DNA from: Candidula unifasciata
Taxonomy: Eukaryota > Mollusca > Gastropoda > Stylommatophora > Geomitridae
Direction of reading: 5' to 3'
DNA length: 64,000 nucleotides
Assembly (NCBI GenBank): GCA_905116865.2
Contig: CAJHNH020007523.1
Coordinates: 139,089 to 203,088 of the forward strand
The position numbers and the translations under genes are program-made. Positions 32,785-43,625 of this stretch are shown piece after piece; positions within the stretch are counted from its first letter, which is position 1; each line of letters starts with the position of its first letter. The notes beneath the pieces were generated by a model. It saw nothing but the letters and a program-made list of their open reading frames with translations. It was not told where the DNA came from and searched no databases.

Positions 32785-33790
32785 TTCTCCTGTTTCTGCT
32801 TTATAATATATACTCCAATTCTCCTGTTTCTGCTTTATAATATATACTCCAAGTCTCCTGTTTCTGCTTTATAATACATACTCTAATTCTCCTGTTACTG
32901 CTTTATAATACATACTCTAATTCTCCTGTTTCTGCTTTATAATATATACTCCAAGTCTCCTGTTTCTGCTTTATAATACATACTCTAATTCTCCTGTTTC
33001 TGCTTTATAATACATACTCCAATTCTCCTGTTTCTGCTTTATAATATATACTCCAATTCTCCTGTTTCTGCTTTATAATACATACTCTAATTCTCCTGTT
33101 TCTGCTTTATAATACATACTCCAATTCTCCTGTTACTGCTTTATAATATATACTCCAATTCTCCTGTTTCTGGTTTATAATACATACTCCAATTCTCCTG
33201 TTTCTGCTTTATAATACATACTCCAATTCTCCTGTTTCTGCTTTACAATACATACTCCAATTCTCCTGTTACTGCTTTATAATATATACTCCAATTCTTC
33301 TGTTTCTGGTTTATAATACATACTCCAATTCTCCTGTTTCTGCTTTACAATACATACTCCAATTCTCCTGTTTCTGCTTTATAATATATACTCCAATTCT
33401 CCTGTTTCTGCTTTACAATACATACTCCAATTCTCCTGTTTCTGCTTTATAATATATACTCTAATTCTTCTGTTTCTGGTTTATAATACATACTCCAATT
33501 CTCCTGTTTCTGCTTTACAATACATACTCCAATTCTCCTGTTTCTGCTTTATAATATATACTCCAATTCTCCTGTTTCTGCTTTAGAATACATACTCCAA
33601 TTCTCCTGTTTCTGCTTTATAATATATACTCTAATTCTTCTGTTTCTGGTTTATAATATATACTCCAATTCTCCTGTTTCTGCTATCCAATTTATACTCA
33701 ATTCTCATGTTTCTGCTATGTAGTATATACTCCAATTCTCCTATTTTTGCTATATAGTATATATAGTCTTCTGTTTTTGTTATATGGTAT
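32785..33790. repeat. 34-bp AT-rich minisatellite, about 29 copies
   Basis: Unit of 34 bases: TACTCCAATTCTCCTGTTTC then TGCTTTATAATATA. Continues past the SINE-2 insertion to about 34100. Confidence 0.96.
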
Positions 33791-33800
33791 ATACTCCAGT

Positions 33801-34056
33801 GAGAGTCATCGTGGCCGAGCGGCTAGACGCTCGCCGCGGATCAGGTCGTGGGTTCGCTCCCTGGCAGAGCCGGACCAAAATTTCAAAACTGACCTTGGCT
33901 CCCAGCCTTGAGTGGGTACCGGGTGCAGTCCCCTGGAAGTAATGGTGGCCGGCGTGATGCTGACCACATCACCCATCTTGTGCTTACTGGTCTATAAAAA
34001 TATAGGTCTAGCCCTATATGCCTAAAGGCATGGAAAAGGGTCCTTTACTTTACTTT
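33801..34056 (+). mobile_element. SINE-2, full length, with 13-bp target-site duplication
   Basis: 256 bp from GAGAGTCATCGTGGCCGAGC to the CCTTTACTTTACTT end. A-box-like TGGCCGAGCGG and B-box-like GTGGGTTCGCTCC are in the head. Flanked by an exact TATATACTCCAGT on both sides (33788-33800 and 34057-34069). Best reference copy in the window. Confidence 0.9.
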
Positions 34057-34069
34057 TATATACTCCAGT

Positions 34070-34859
34070 TCTCCTGTTTCTTCTGTATAACTATAATTTA
34101 TACTCCAACTCCAACAGTCCCCTTTCTCCAGAGGTACTGGAAATAATGTGAATTATAATATTTACTTCTGGGCAATCAGTGCACTTTGTGAGTTAACCTC
34201 AAGATATCACTAATTTCATTTACATTATTTTAAGTATCATTGTTAGATAATCTTATTTGATTAATCTAATACTAATTTATAAGTACTGTATATTATAAAG
34301 TGAATGAACAAAGTAATAATATTAGTTTAGTAATAATATACTTTTTATAAATTAAATAAACGTCGATCCCCCTATACCAACATTGCATACCAAACTGTAA
34401 TTTCTTGTTCTTAAATCAAATCAAAAGCAAAATTAAAATAAAGCTAAATCATGCATTATATAGAGACAATAGTAGGGTAGATACATCATCATCATTCATT
34501 CATTGCTGATACTGACAGTGTTAGATTAGTGATTAGTAACAACAGTGAACACTTCTGTGTGACTGACTGAATGGCAGTAAAGAAACTGAAACGCCTTCAT
34601 GTAATGATTATTATATCACTGTTAAAGAGGTATAACGCTGCATAGTTTACACAGCACAACATCTCTGTGTATAAGAAAGTCCAGCAATAAAGGCAGTGTT
34701 ATTAAGAATGCTGTCATTGTCTCACCAGATCGTGTGGACAACAAGTCTCTGGGACCAGAAATGAAAAAACAGCTGCAGACATTTCGCTGAATGTGGTCGC
34801 GTGTAAAATATGCACCGTTCGAACGAAACAAATACACTAACTCTTTCGGTATCAACAAA
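34070..34859. other. No recognised feature; upstream of the RING gene
   Basis: Tail of the 34-bp array to about 34110, then AT-rich sequence. Could hold the promoter or first non-coding exon of the minus-strand gene, but I see no element that shows it. Confidence 0.4.
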
Positions 34860-35280
34860 CTTTTTCTTCCTCTTCTTCTTCTTCTCCTCCTTCTTTTTCT
34901 GTTCTTCTTCTTCTTCTTCTTCTTCTTCTTCTTCTTCTTCTTCTTCTTCTTCTTCTTCTTCTTCGTCTTGTTCTTCTTCTTCGTTTTCTTCATCCTCTTC
35001 TTCTTATTCCTCTTTTTCTTCTACCTCTTCTTCCTCCTCCTCTTCTTCTCCTTCTTCTTCTTCTTCTTCTTCTTATTCATTTTCTTTTTCGTCTTCTTCC
35101 TCCTCCTCTTCTTTTCTTCTTCTTTTCTTCTTCCTCTTCTTCTTCTTCTCCTTCTTCTTCTTCTTCTTCTCCTTCTTCTTCTTCTTCTTCTTCTTCTTCT
35201 TCTTCTTCTTCTTCTTCTTCTTCTTCTTCTTCTTCTTCTTCTTCTTCTTCTTCTTCTTCTTCTCCTTCTTCTTCTTTTCA
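34860..35280. repeat. (TTC)n tract
   Basis: About 420 bases of C/T with a pure TTC core. Ends in TTATTATTATT. Confidence 0.97.
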
Positions 35281-35497
35281 TTATTATTATTATTATTGTA
35301 GCAACTTACTGTGTGGTTTCCTCCACGATACTTGGATTGCAGACTTACAAGTTTTTTACGTGTAGTAATTTTGTTATGCACATATATATAATAGTCTTTC
35401 GCCATTTTAATTTCTAATTTCTGTTGTCTCCATAATTGCCTTGGTATTTCGTAAAAGTTCTGTCTCATCCATGAAAATCAATCTCAATAGCCCCCTT

Positions 35498-35548
35498 CCC
35501 CCCCCCCCCCCCACTTCGCTGAGGTACAAGGTGGAAGAGAAGAAGTAA
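35498..35548 (+). mobile_element. 3' tip of the 'PQRAILK' LINE family
   Basis: C-run then CACTTCGCTGAGGTACAAGG TGGAAGAGAAGAAG (split to show), matching the terminal 40 bases of the copies at 20.0 and 43.2 kb. Confidence 0.5.
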
Positions 35549-35844
35549 TTTTGTTTTTGCAGTAGACAAAACAAGAGAGAGTGTCTATAAACTGTTACTG
35601 GGCGTCTAGCCTGCTTGCAAATCTTCGGGGACCCCCCCCCCCCCCCTTTTCCGGGCTGACAGTGCCTGAATGGCTGTGTTGCTTCGGCCCTGTTACTTGC
35701 CTCATACTTTGAACAGACAAATCTTCACTCTGTGGGCCATGCAGTAGACCAGTGTTCCTTTTTTTTCCCCCAGCCACGGTCCACTTGTTAAAGAACGCTG
35801 CATTAGATACCAAGCCTGCTGCCTCAGCTTCTCTCATTTCTTAG

Positions 35845-36292
35845 TCAGTCCGTTAATTAGTTAGTCAGTCAGTCAGTTAATTGATGAGTCAGTTAGTTAG
35901 TTAGTCAGTCAATTAGTTATTGAGTCAGTTAGTTAGTCAGTCAGTCAATTAGTTAGTCAGTCAGTTAGTTAGCCACCCAGTTAGTTAGTCACCCAGTTAG
36001 TTATGCACCTAATTAGTCAGTCACTTAGTTAGTCAGTCAATTAGCCAGATAGTCAGTCAGTCAGTTTGTCACCCAGTTAGTTGGTTACCCAGTTAGTCCC
36101 TCATTTAGTTATCCACCCAATTAGTTAGTCACCCAACTAGTTAGTCAGTCATTTAGTAATTAGTCAGTCAGTTCGTCAGTCAGTCAATTAATCTTTCAGT
36201 CAGTACTTCAGCCAGTTAGCTAATTACTCAGTCAGTTAGTCAGATAGTTAGTCAATTAATTATTTAGTCAGTCAGTTAGTTAGTTGAGTTGT
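35845..36292. repeat. Degenerate GTTA/GTCA tetranucleotide array
   Basis: Imperfect TTAGTTAGTCAGTCA runs with CACCCAGTTAG variants. Confidence 0.92.
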
Positions 36293-36585
36293 CAAGAATT
36301 AACATCCAAGTACTCGGGGCATTCCCATGCGCGCTCCGTCCTCATCTTTAGCAGCCAGCTAATGATGGTTCTGGTTGTAGTCTGGTTATATGTACATCTT
36401 GCCTTCCAGGCCATAATAATATTGTTTCTCTTCTGACTTCGTTACTGGTTCCCAAAGGGCCTTGCCCACAACTACCTTGTCATATATTAATTCACCACCC
36501 AGTGGTGCATATCCAGCTAATTGTTCTGCTTGTTCATTCCCCACCACGCCGCCATCACCTGGAGAAACGATCCACAGTATGCTCA
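36293..36585 (-). mobile_element. RNH-LINE 3' end inside a GTTA/GTCA array
   Basis: Reads IVSPGDGGVVGNEQAEQLAG, YAPLGGELIYDKVVVGKALW. Interrupts the tetranucleotide array at 35845-37210. Confidence 0.75.
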
Positions 36586-36710
36586 CTACTCGTGACCTTT
36601 CCAGTGAAGCTTGCCACTATACTCGAAGCATCCCTGTCTTCGCCTTTCTCAGCAAGTTTTCAGAGTCTGTTACAATTACGAAATGTGCATGCATCTTGTT
36701 CTCTGGCCTC

Positions 36711-37210
<500 letters not shown>

Positions 37211-37460
37211 ATTCGACAGATTATCCTAACTGCACATCGAACTATTCAGTCCATAAGTGCTCGGATCCCCTCCTCAGTAAATCCGGCATCGCGCAGCAGC
37301 TGATAATACCAGTCCCATATTGGTTTCCTATTCTTCTTTTGCTTCCTGCATAGCGCTCTTGTCTGGCCACACACCTCTTTTAACATGTTTTGGCAGTCTG
37401 GTCATGGTTGCAATTCACAGTCATCACTTCGTTCTCGCAAACGTCTTGCTTCTCGTAGCG

Positions 37461-37500
37461 CAGCGGTTCTCAACCTGTGATTCGTGACCCCCCCCCCTTT
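37461..37500. mobile_element. hAT-like MITE, terminal fragment
   Basis: CAGCGGTTCTCAACCTGTGA TTCGTGACCCCC, then broken before the RNH-LINE end that follows. Confidence 0.65.
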
Positions 37501-37524
37501 CCCCCACCACTTCTTAAATAATAT

Positions 37525-37865
37525 GTTGAATTAAGAATCGACATCACAGCACTCGGGACACTCCCATAAGTGCTCGGTCCCCATCTTTTGCAGCAAGCGA
37601 AGAGCTCCAATTCGGATGGTACCAGTAATCGTCTGAGTTTATATCCGTCTCATCCTTCCCCGTGAGTGTTGAGTGTTGGCCAGATTCCCTGGTAACTCCT
37701 CGCAGCCTCATTCTCCTCAGACCGTATTGATCTATCTGCACCTCCGCACTGTTCACTCGCTCCCTAAGGACCCACACAATATTTAACTTATACATCAGTT
37801 CACCACCAAGTGGTGCAGAGCCAGCCAGTCTATATGTCTGCTCATTTCCCAACACACTCGAAAAA
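37525..37865 (-). mobile_element. RNH-LINE 3' end
   Basis: Reads SVLGNEQTYRLAGSAPLGGE, RERVNSAEVQIDQYGLRRMR and on. It abuts and truncates a hAT-like MITE fragment at 37461-37500. Confidence 0.75.
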
Positions 37866-37994
37866 TATGTGTAGCCCAAGCGCCTCCTTCTCTGCAAGAA
37901 ATTTTTATGATTTTCATTTCGTGATATCCCGATGATCCTTCGGCTAATGTGAAATTTATACAGATGACTTAGTGCCACCTTTAGGCTTCATAAA

Positions 37995-38285
37995 TCATCA
38001 TCATCATCAGTTCTCGTTATGCCTAGTGGCACATGAGGCTTCAGAGAGGACTTTCCATGCTTTTCTGTCCTGTGCAATCTTCAGTGCAGTTTTCCATGTC
38101 AAAGATGCCGCACTCAGGTCACTTTCCATCGTTCGTCTCCATGTTGTTTTTGGCGCCCCTGTTCTCTCTTTCCCTCTGGCGTCCGTGTGAGAGCTGTTTT
38201 GGCAGGTATATCAGAATTCACTCTCATAACGTGGCCAATCCATTTCTGATGCTTCAGAAATAATGTGTCTAAATAAAGTAAAGGA
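37995..38285 (-). mobile_element. RTE-type LINE C-terminal end, same family as 29.0 kb
   Basis: Reads [37 protein letters not shown], and the complement of the ACTTTCCATCGT block shared with 28925-29180. The far end has ATCATCATC, the same (GAT)n tail. Confidence 0.7.
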
Positions 38286-38770
38286 CCCTTTCCCACGCCT
38301 TTCAGGCGTATTGGGTATATAGGGCTAGACTTCCCTGTGTGGGTTCCGGGGCTCTATTATAGTAAAAACAAGAATAGACACACTGCCTACCCAAAAGCAT
38401 GTCGTAAGAGTCGATTAATTGGGATCTTCCTTCGAAGTCGGAGTGCATCTGCCTGAGAGGCGAGGAACCAGCAGTCTGGATACAGATGAGTCAGATCTGT
38501 AAAACGGATGCACATGCAAGACTCATGTTCTGGAACAGGACTGCAGTCGAGAAGTGGACGAACAACCAAAACTTTCTGCCAGGGTTTACAGCTCGTGAAC
38601 GCGAAGAAAAAAAAAAGAAGAGCTAGACCTATATTTTATAGACCAATGGCACAAGATGGGTGATGTGGTCAGCATCACGCCGGCCACCTTTACTTCCCAC
38701 GACGGCACCTAGTACCCACGTAAGGCTGGGACGACCTAGCAGCCGAGATCATTTTTGAAAAGGTTATCTA
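38275..38770 (-). mobile_element. SINE-2 copy split by a SINE-1
   Basis: 3' part 38275-38330, then SINE-1 at 38331-38621, then the rest of SINE-2 to about 38770. The sequence GCTAGAC is duplicated at the junctions. Confidence 0.85.
38331..38621 (+). mobile_element. SINE-1 full length, nested in SINE-2
   Basis: Starts TTCCCTGTGTGGGTTCCGGG and ends GTGAACGCGAAGAAAAAAAA AAGAAG. GCTAGAC flanks both sides (38324-38330, 38622-38628). Confidence 0.88.
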
Positions 38771-39074
38771 AGATAGTTTTATCATACATATAGCGGGGGG
38801 GGGGGTGCATAGTACTGTGGGTTTTTGATCCACTTTCTGGGCCAGTATTTTCGACCTCAGGTTTCTTGAGAGGAAAAGTGGGCTCATCCCTTCATGTTTA
38901 CCTCGTTTGTTGTCCCACCCAGTTACCCAATGATGGTTTAGACCCTAACCTTCCACTAGATTGCTAGGAAGAAAATGATCAAACACGTGGAGGTAAGGCA
39001 GGCAGGAGCAAGAGAGGCTAATAGACATTAGGAGTCCTGTATTGTCCATCATTGCTCGATTAGGATATGCACAG

Positions 39075-39590
39075 GCTTAGTCTGAGTAGTTCATTATTGT
39101 GCGATGTGTGCGCAGACTACAGAACTTGCCTTGCAAGAATGGTCTCAGTAGTTCCCCATTGTGCGATGTGTGCGCAGACTACAGAACTTGCCTTGCAAGA
39201 ATTGTCTCAGTAGTTCCCCATTGTGCGATGTGTGCGCAGACTACAGAACTTGCCTTGCAAGAATGGTCTCAGTAGTTCCCCATTGTGCGATGTGTGCGCA
39301 GACTACAGAACTTGCCTTGCAAGAATGGTCTCAGTAGTTCCCCATTGTGCGATGTGTGCGCAGACTACAGAACTTGCCTTGCAAGAATGGTCTCAGTAGT
39401 TCCCCATTGTGCGATGTGTGCGCAGACTACAGAACTTGTCCTGCAAGAATGCTCTAAGCAGTTCCCCATTGTGGGATGTGTGCGCAGACTACAGAACTTG
39501 CCCTGCAAGAATGTTCTAAGTAGTTCCCCATTGTGGGATGTGTGCGCAAACTACAAGAACTTGCCCTGCAAGAATGTCCCCTGTAAAACC
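39075..39590. repeat. 62-bp tandem repeat, about eight copies
   Basis: Unit begins CAGTAGTTCCCCATTGTGCG and includes TGTGCGCAGACTACAGAACT and TGCAAGAATGGTCT. Right-hand copies carry GTGGGATG and CCCTGCAAG. Confidence 0.96.
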
Positions 39591-39917
39591 CACTAAGAAG
39601 GGAATACTGGTCCGCTGAGTCAACACTGTACTCAAGGTTGTAGGGAACTAAAAGAGAACTCCTAAAAACAGTCAAGTTTATCTCAAGAACTTGTCTGTCA
39701 GTGAAAATCAGAAAGCGAACACAAGAAGAAGGTATCCGAGAAAGGTGATCCAAATGACAAGAAGGGAGAATGTTTGCAGACAATACATCATGATCTTGAA
39801 ACCCAGTCCACCATGGAAGGCCAAGTACCAGACCACCATGACGACTCGGGGTTCGCTGGAAAGACAACATCCGACAGTCTGGCGATCTCTCTTTAAAAAA
39901 AAAAAACACACATCGTG

Positions 39918-40365
39918 ATTGAAACTGACTCGAAAAGCATGATGAGGAAGGCAAGGACAAGTATGCTTAGTGCAGAATGGCATGCTTCGCTTAGGATGTC
40001 ACGGATGAATGGCATTGTCTGGATCTTTTCTCTTGGGAATGCCGGTGCGTTGGGAAATGAAAAGACGGACAGACTGGCTGCCTCTGCACAGCTTGGTGGA
40101 ATACTGATGCATGATAATGCAGACCTGGTTACGTGTGCAATTCAGAGGAGCAAATGGACCATCACAGTCTGGTGGGAGTAAAACAGCGAGGAGTGACGAG
40201 GGTCTCTGGCCGATACTTGACGCTCAGGGGAAAAGCAAGATGGGCATATAACCATAATGCTACTGGTACCGTTGGTATTGAAATACTGAGCTGGCTGCTG
40301 GAGATGGGGGCGTAACGCTCATGGGAATGCCTCGAGCCCTGTGATGTCGGTTCTTGAATCAACTC
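39918..40365 (+). mobile_element. RNH-LINE 3' part, longest copy (most of RNase H)
   Basis: Reads ETDSKSMMRKA (the third RNase H Asp region), GIVWIFSLGNAGALGNEKTD, then the common tail. Extends further 5' than the other copies. Confidence 0.75.
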
Positions 40366-40424
40366 AGCTGTCCTGATTAGTACAAAGAAAAATCCCATTG
40401 ATAGCATATTCATTCGCACTCTTG

Positions 40425-40440
40425 AGTAGTAGTAGTAGTC

Positions 40441-40485
<45 letters not shown>

Positions 40486-40517
40486 ATAGCAGTAGCAGTA
40501 GCAGTAGCAGTAGCAGT

Positions 40518-40588
<71 letters not shown>

Positions 40589-40600
40589 TAGTAGTAATTT
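40425..40600. repeat. (AGT)n/(AGC)n array
   Basis: AGT, then AGCAGT alternation, then pure AGC, then AGT; then T and A runs. Confidence 0.97.
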
Positions 40601-40917
40601 TTTTCAAAAAAAAAAATCATGTTTACCCTGAGGGTTATAACTGGGATATATAGTGTTCATTGTTTTCTCGGAGTATACATTTGTTATTTTATGTTTATAT
40701 ATCGCGTACTTATTTTAATGACAGATATGTAGGCTAATTTGTATTGTTTCACATATAGTTGTAGTAATTTTTGAAGACTAGAGACGCCAGCCATGTAAAA
40801 AAAAAAAAAGTCCTCTGGTTAAGTTTGGGTTCCTCTTACTTCAAATATTGTTACACCTCCACTCAGCGCATAATGATAATTGGGACGTAAAATAAAAGTA
40901 AAAACTGTATACACAAG

Positions 40918-41118
40918 GGAGATGAATGGTCGTAGACCACGCTCGCTGCAGACCAAGAAGACGGTAGAGAGATAATGTCCAGACAGACCTGCAAGCACTT
41001 GATGTCACCAACTGGAAAGAGAAGGCCAACCAGAGAGATGAATGGAGGCGGGTGAAATCTGCAGCAATGAACCTCAAGGGCTCCGAATGATGAAGAACAA
41101 GAAGAAGAAAATGAAAGT
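40918..41118 (+). mobile_element. RTE-type LINE C-terminal end
   Basis: One frame gives GRRPRSLQTKKTVER and another DVTNWKEKANQRDEWRRVKS, AAMNLKGSE. Ends in GAAGAAGAAAATG. Confidence 0.65.
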
Positions 41119-41386
41119 AAAGGAACCTTCTCCACACCTTCAGGAGTCTTGGGCAAATAGGGCTAGACCTAAATTTTATATACCAAAACGTACGTGGTGG
41201 GTGATATGGTCAGCATCAAGCCGGTCGCCTTTACTTACCAGGACTGCACCTAGTACCCGCTCAAGGCTGGGTCGACCTGTGAGCCAAGGTAATTTTCGAA
41301 GAAAGTCTGGTTTTGTCAGGACCCGAACCAACGACCTTCCGATCCGCAGGCGAGCGTCTAGCCGCTACACCACAACGACTTTTATT
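41118..41386 (-). mobile_element. SINE-2 copy, near full length
   Basis: GGGCAAATAGGGCTAGACCT, CTTACCAGGACTGCACCTAG, CGAGCGTCTAGCCGCTACAC (head complement) at the far end. Confidence 0.8.
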
Positions 41387-41871
41387 TATAATAATTATAC
41401 CCATCAAACACTTAAACCCGGCTTAGGCTCCTTAAGGTTTCCCACACTTAAAAAATTATAAGGACTGCCGGCCCTAGCCCCATGTTGTCTTAGAGTCAGC
41501 GCGTCTAAACCTAGTTGCTTTCCTAGTTTGGCTTGTTTGTATTTAGCCTTGCTAACCCATGAAGTGTGACTGTGGTTAATGACATCGCAAACATAGATTA
41601 ACAGGAACAGACCTATGTATATACACAGACATGATAAGTTTCGTAGAACTACACCTCGTCTGGTCATGTATTAGGATACTCTAAATACCGAAACTTACAG
41701 TGTAAAGAAAAAAGTAAAGAATGAGAAAATAAATGTATGGGAAAAAAAATCACTAGCATAAAATAGAATAAATTTAAAAGAAGTTAGGAGATCAGAGAAA
41801 TGTCTGGACAAATACCTTTATCGACTGCAATAAGACAAAGAAAGTGGAGATATATTGGACATACTCTAAGG

Positions 41872-42050
41872 CAGCGATTTTGTGGGTCGAACGAACCTTT
41901 CACATGGGTCGTCTAAGACCATCGGAAACACATATTCACTGAAGTTATGAAGTTACAATGAAAATAAAGTTATGGTGGGGGGGGGGGGGGGGGGGGTCAC
42001 CAAAACACGAGGAACTGTATTAAAGGGTCGCGGAAGTTTGAGAACCACTG
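41872..42050. mobile_element. hAT-like MITE with exact 8-bp target-site duplication
   Basis: CAGCGATTT at the left (part of the end deleted), GTTTGAGAACCACTG at the right. CTCTAAGG is exact on both sides (41864-41871, 42051-42058). A G-run of about 20 lies inside. Inserted in a LINE fragment. Confidence 0.85.
41973..41996. repeat. Poly-G run inside the MITE
   Basis: About 22 G with one T before it. Confidence 0.9.
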
Positions 42051-42111
42051 CTCTAAGGCGAAATGGGCAAAGAATTACAAAACAGGGTCTGAAATTTGAA
42101 ACAAACGGCCT

Positions 42112-42113
<2 letters not shown>

Positions 42114-42184
<71 letters not shown>
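42114..42184. repeat. (GA)n microsatellite
   Basis: About 70 bases of uninterrupted GA. Confidence 0.97.
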
Positions 42185-42190
<6 letters not shown>

Positions 42191-42604
42191 GAGGGGACGT
42201 CCGATGGATGGAATCATTGAAAAGAACAATTTTACGAGAGGCAAGAAATGATGGGCTGAACTCCCATGTCAGAAATGGAGAAAATTGCATGCAATAGAGC
42301 AGAGTGGATGAATCGAATGCTAGCCTTATGTGACCTCTAACGGTACACACAGGATGATGATCTCCCTTAACAAAGATAACGTAAGTTTGGTAAATCGGAT
42401 GTGCTACCGAGCAGCACAGGGACAAGACGAAATTGGTGACTGTGCAAAAGGTATTGTGAGATACGAAGTGTATTTACATAGTTGTTGTGGTAGCATAATT
42501 AGAGCAGTCAGCTTACCTGGACGACCAAGTGGTAAGCTTACCGTTGGTTTATCGGACACATATTAGACTTTGTTCACAGATGGCAGAGGGACACCGGCAG
42601 ACAA

Positions 42605-42695
42605 TTCGGACACGATGGAACGTCTAGACGCTCGCCTGCGGATCGGAAGGTCGTGGGTTAGTTCCTGACGAAGACTGGACAGTAAAAAAAAAAAA
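42605..42695 (+). mobile_element. SINE-2 head fragment
   Basis: CGTCTAGACGCTCGCCTGCG then GGAAGGTCGTGGGTT and GACGAAGACTGGACAG, followed by an A-run. Confidence 0.65.
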
Positions 42696-42704
42696 AAACT
42701 TGCC

Positions 42705-42858
42705 TCCTAGGAAAAGGACCTTTTTCCACGCCTCTCGGGCTTATTGGGTATATATTTTAGAGATCACGGCAGTTGGTGGGTGATGTGGTCAGCATGATGT
42801 GCCGCCTTTACTCCTCATGATTGTACCTGTACCCACCCAACGTTGGGTCGACCCCAGG
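42705..42858 (-). mobile_element. SINE-2 3' part
   Basis: GGAAAAGGACCTTTTTCCAC, GTTGGTGGGTGATGTGGTCA, TTGGGTCGACCCC. Lies directly after the opposite-strand SINE-2 head and before a SINE-5 fragment. Confidence 0.65.
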
Positions 42859-42965
42859 GATCTCTGTAAAAATTGCACTCGTGAACTGAAGGGTGCATCC
42901 GTGAAACTAGCCCACGACTTCCAGAGCGCGAGGTAAACGGCTTGACCACTTGACCCCGAAGACGC
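42858..42965 (-). mobile_element. SINE-5 head fragment
   Basis: GGATCTCTGTAAAAATTGCA, CACGACTTCCAGAGCGCGAG, CGGCTTGACCACTTGACCC. Confidence 0.6.
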
Positions 42966-42989
42966 CCACGGAGATTCATCCCTCAGTAA

Positions 42990-43204
42990 AAGCAAGGCCG
43001 CCACAGCGAGCCACACTGAAACGTTACAACGGGTATAGAGCGAGTGGAAGACCTCGGAAAATATGGAGTGATGGCATTAGGAACAGCCTTACAGAAATGA
43101 ACATCAGTCTTAATAGTGCTCTTGAAAGCGCTCATCAACAGACATTACATATCCCCCCAACACTTCGATGAGGTACACGGTGGAAGACAAGAAGAAGAAG
43201 AAGT
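42990..43204 (+). mobile_element. RTE-type LINE C-terminal end, 'PQRAILK' family
   Basis: Reads PPQRATLKRYNGYRASGRPR, KIWSDGIRNSLTEMNISLNS; same family as 19820-20055, including the AGGTACACGGTGGAAGA end and GAAGAAGAAG tail. Confidence 0.65.
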
Positions 43205-43625
43205 AAAAGCAAGACGGACATATAAACACACTGCTACTGGCACCGTCGGGGATAGATTCTTCTTCTTGTTCTTCCTTTTCGTTCAAGGTCTGCAAGCTCC
43301 AGCGGAAAGTCCTAGTCGCTGTTCATTTAGACTTTGGCTTGCTGCCAGAATTCTCCTTGTGCATCCGTTTTACAAGCTTATTTGTGTGCAGTTGGCTGTT
43401 CCTGGCCGTTCGGGCAGACGCCTTCCGACTTCGTTGGAAGCTTCCATTTAGTCGCCTGTTACGACATGGTTGGTAAGGAAGGCAGTGAGTTTATTCTTGT
43501 TTTCCCTAGAATGGGACCCGGGAACCCACACGCGAACGGATGATACTCATGCTGGCTGCTGAAGACAAGGACGGAGCGCTTATGTGAATGAACCGAGCTT
43601 TTCTTATGTCAACAATCAAAAATAC
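43205..43625 (+). mobile_element. RNH-LINE 3' end split by a SINE-1
   Basis: Left part 43205-43258 (KARRTYKHTATGTVG) and right part 43540-43625 (ILMLAAEDKDGALM-like) are adjacent segments of the family, separated by a minus-strand SINE-1. Confidence 0.6.
43255..43540 (-). mobile_element. SINE-1 copy nested in an RNH-LINE end
   Basis: TTCTTCTTCTTGTTCTTCC (tail complement), TTGTGCATCCGTTTTACAAG, CGTTCGGGCAGACGCCTTCC, GGGAACCCACACGCGAACGG. The flanks are adjacent parts of one RNH-LINE copy. Confidence 0.75.

Larger units (their letters stand above)
41700..42345 (+). mobile_element. LINE C-terminal fragment interrupted by a MITE and a GA array
   Basis: Before the MITE: QIPLSTAIRQRKWRYIGHTL; after it: RNGQRITKQGLKFETNGLRK; after the GA array: a stretch ending HAIEQSGWMNRMLALCDL. 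The W-x-Y-I-GH-LR and MNRMLAL blocks are typical of LINE tails. Confidence 0.55.

Noticed and set aside
33801..33880. tRNA gene (also at 745, 11420, 19690, 41370, 48740)
   Set aside because: A- and B-box-like sequence is present, but there is no paired acceptor stem or 3' context, and each is joined to a SINE body. These are tRNA-derived SINE heads.
34791..35468. Poly-Leu/Phe, poly-Ser and poly-Lys/Arg ORFs
   Set aside because: TTC/GAA tract.
39075..39590. CRISPR-like array (also 32.8, 53.4 and 60.6 kb)
   Set aside because: Units are contiguous head-to-tail copies without unique spacers, in a eukaryotic genome.
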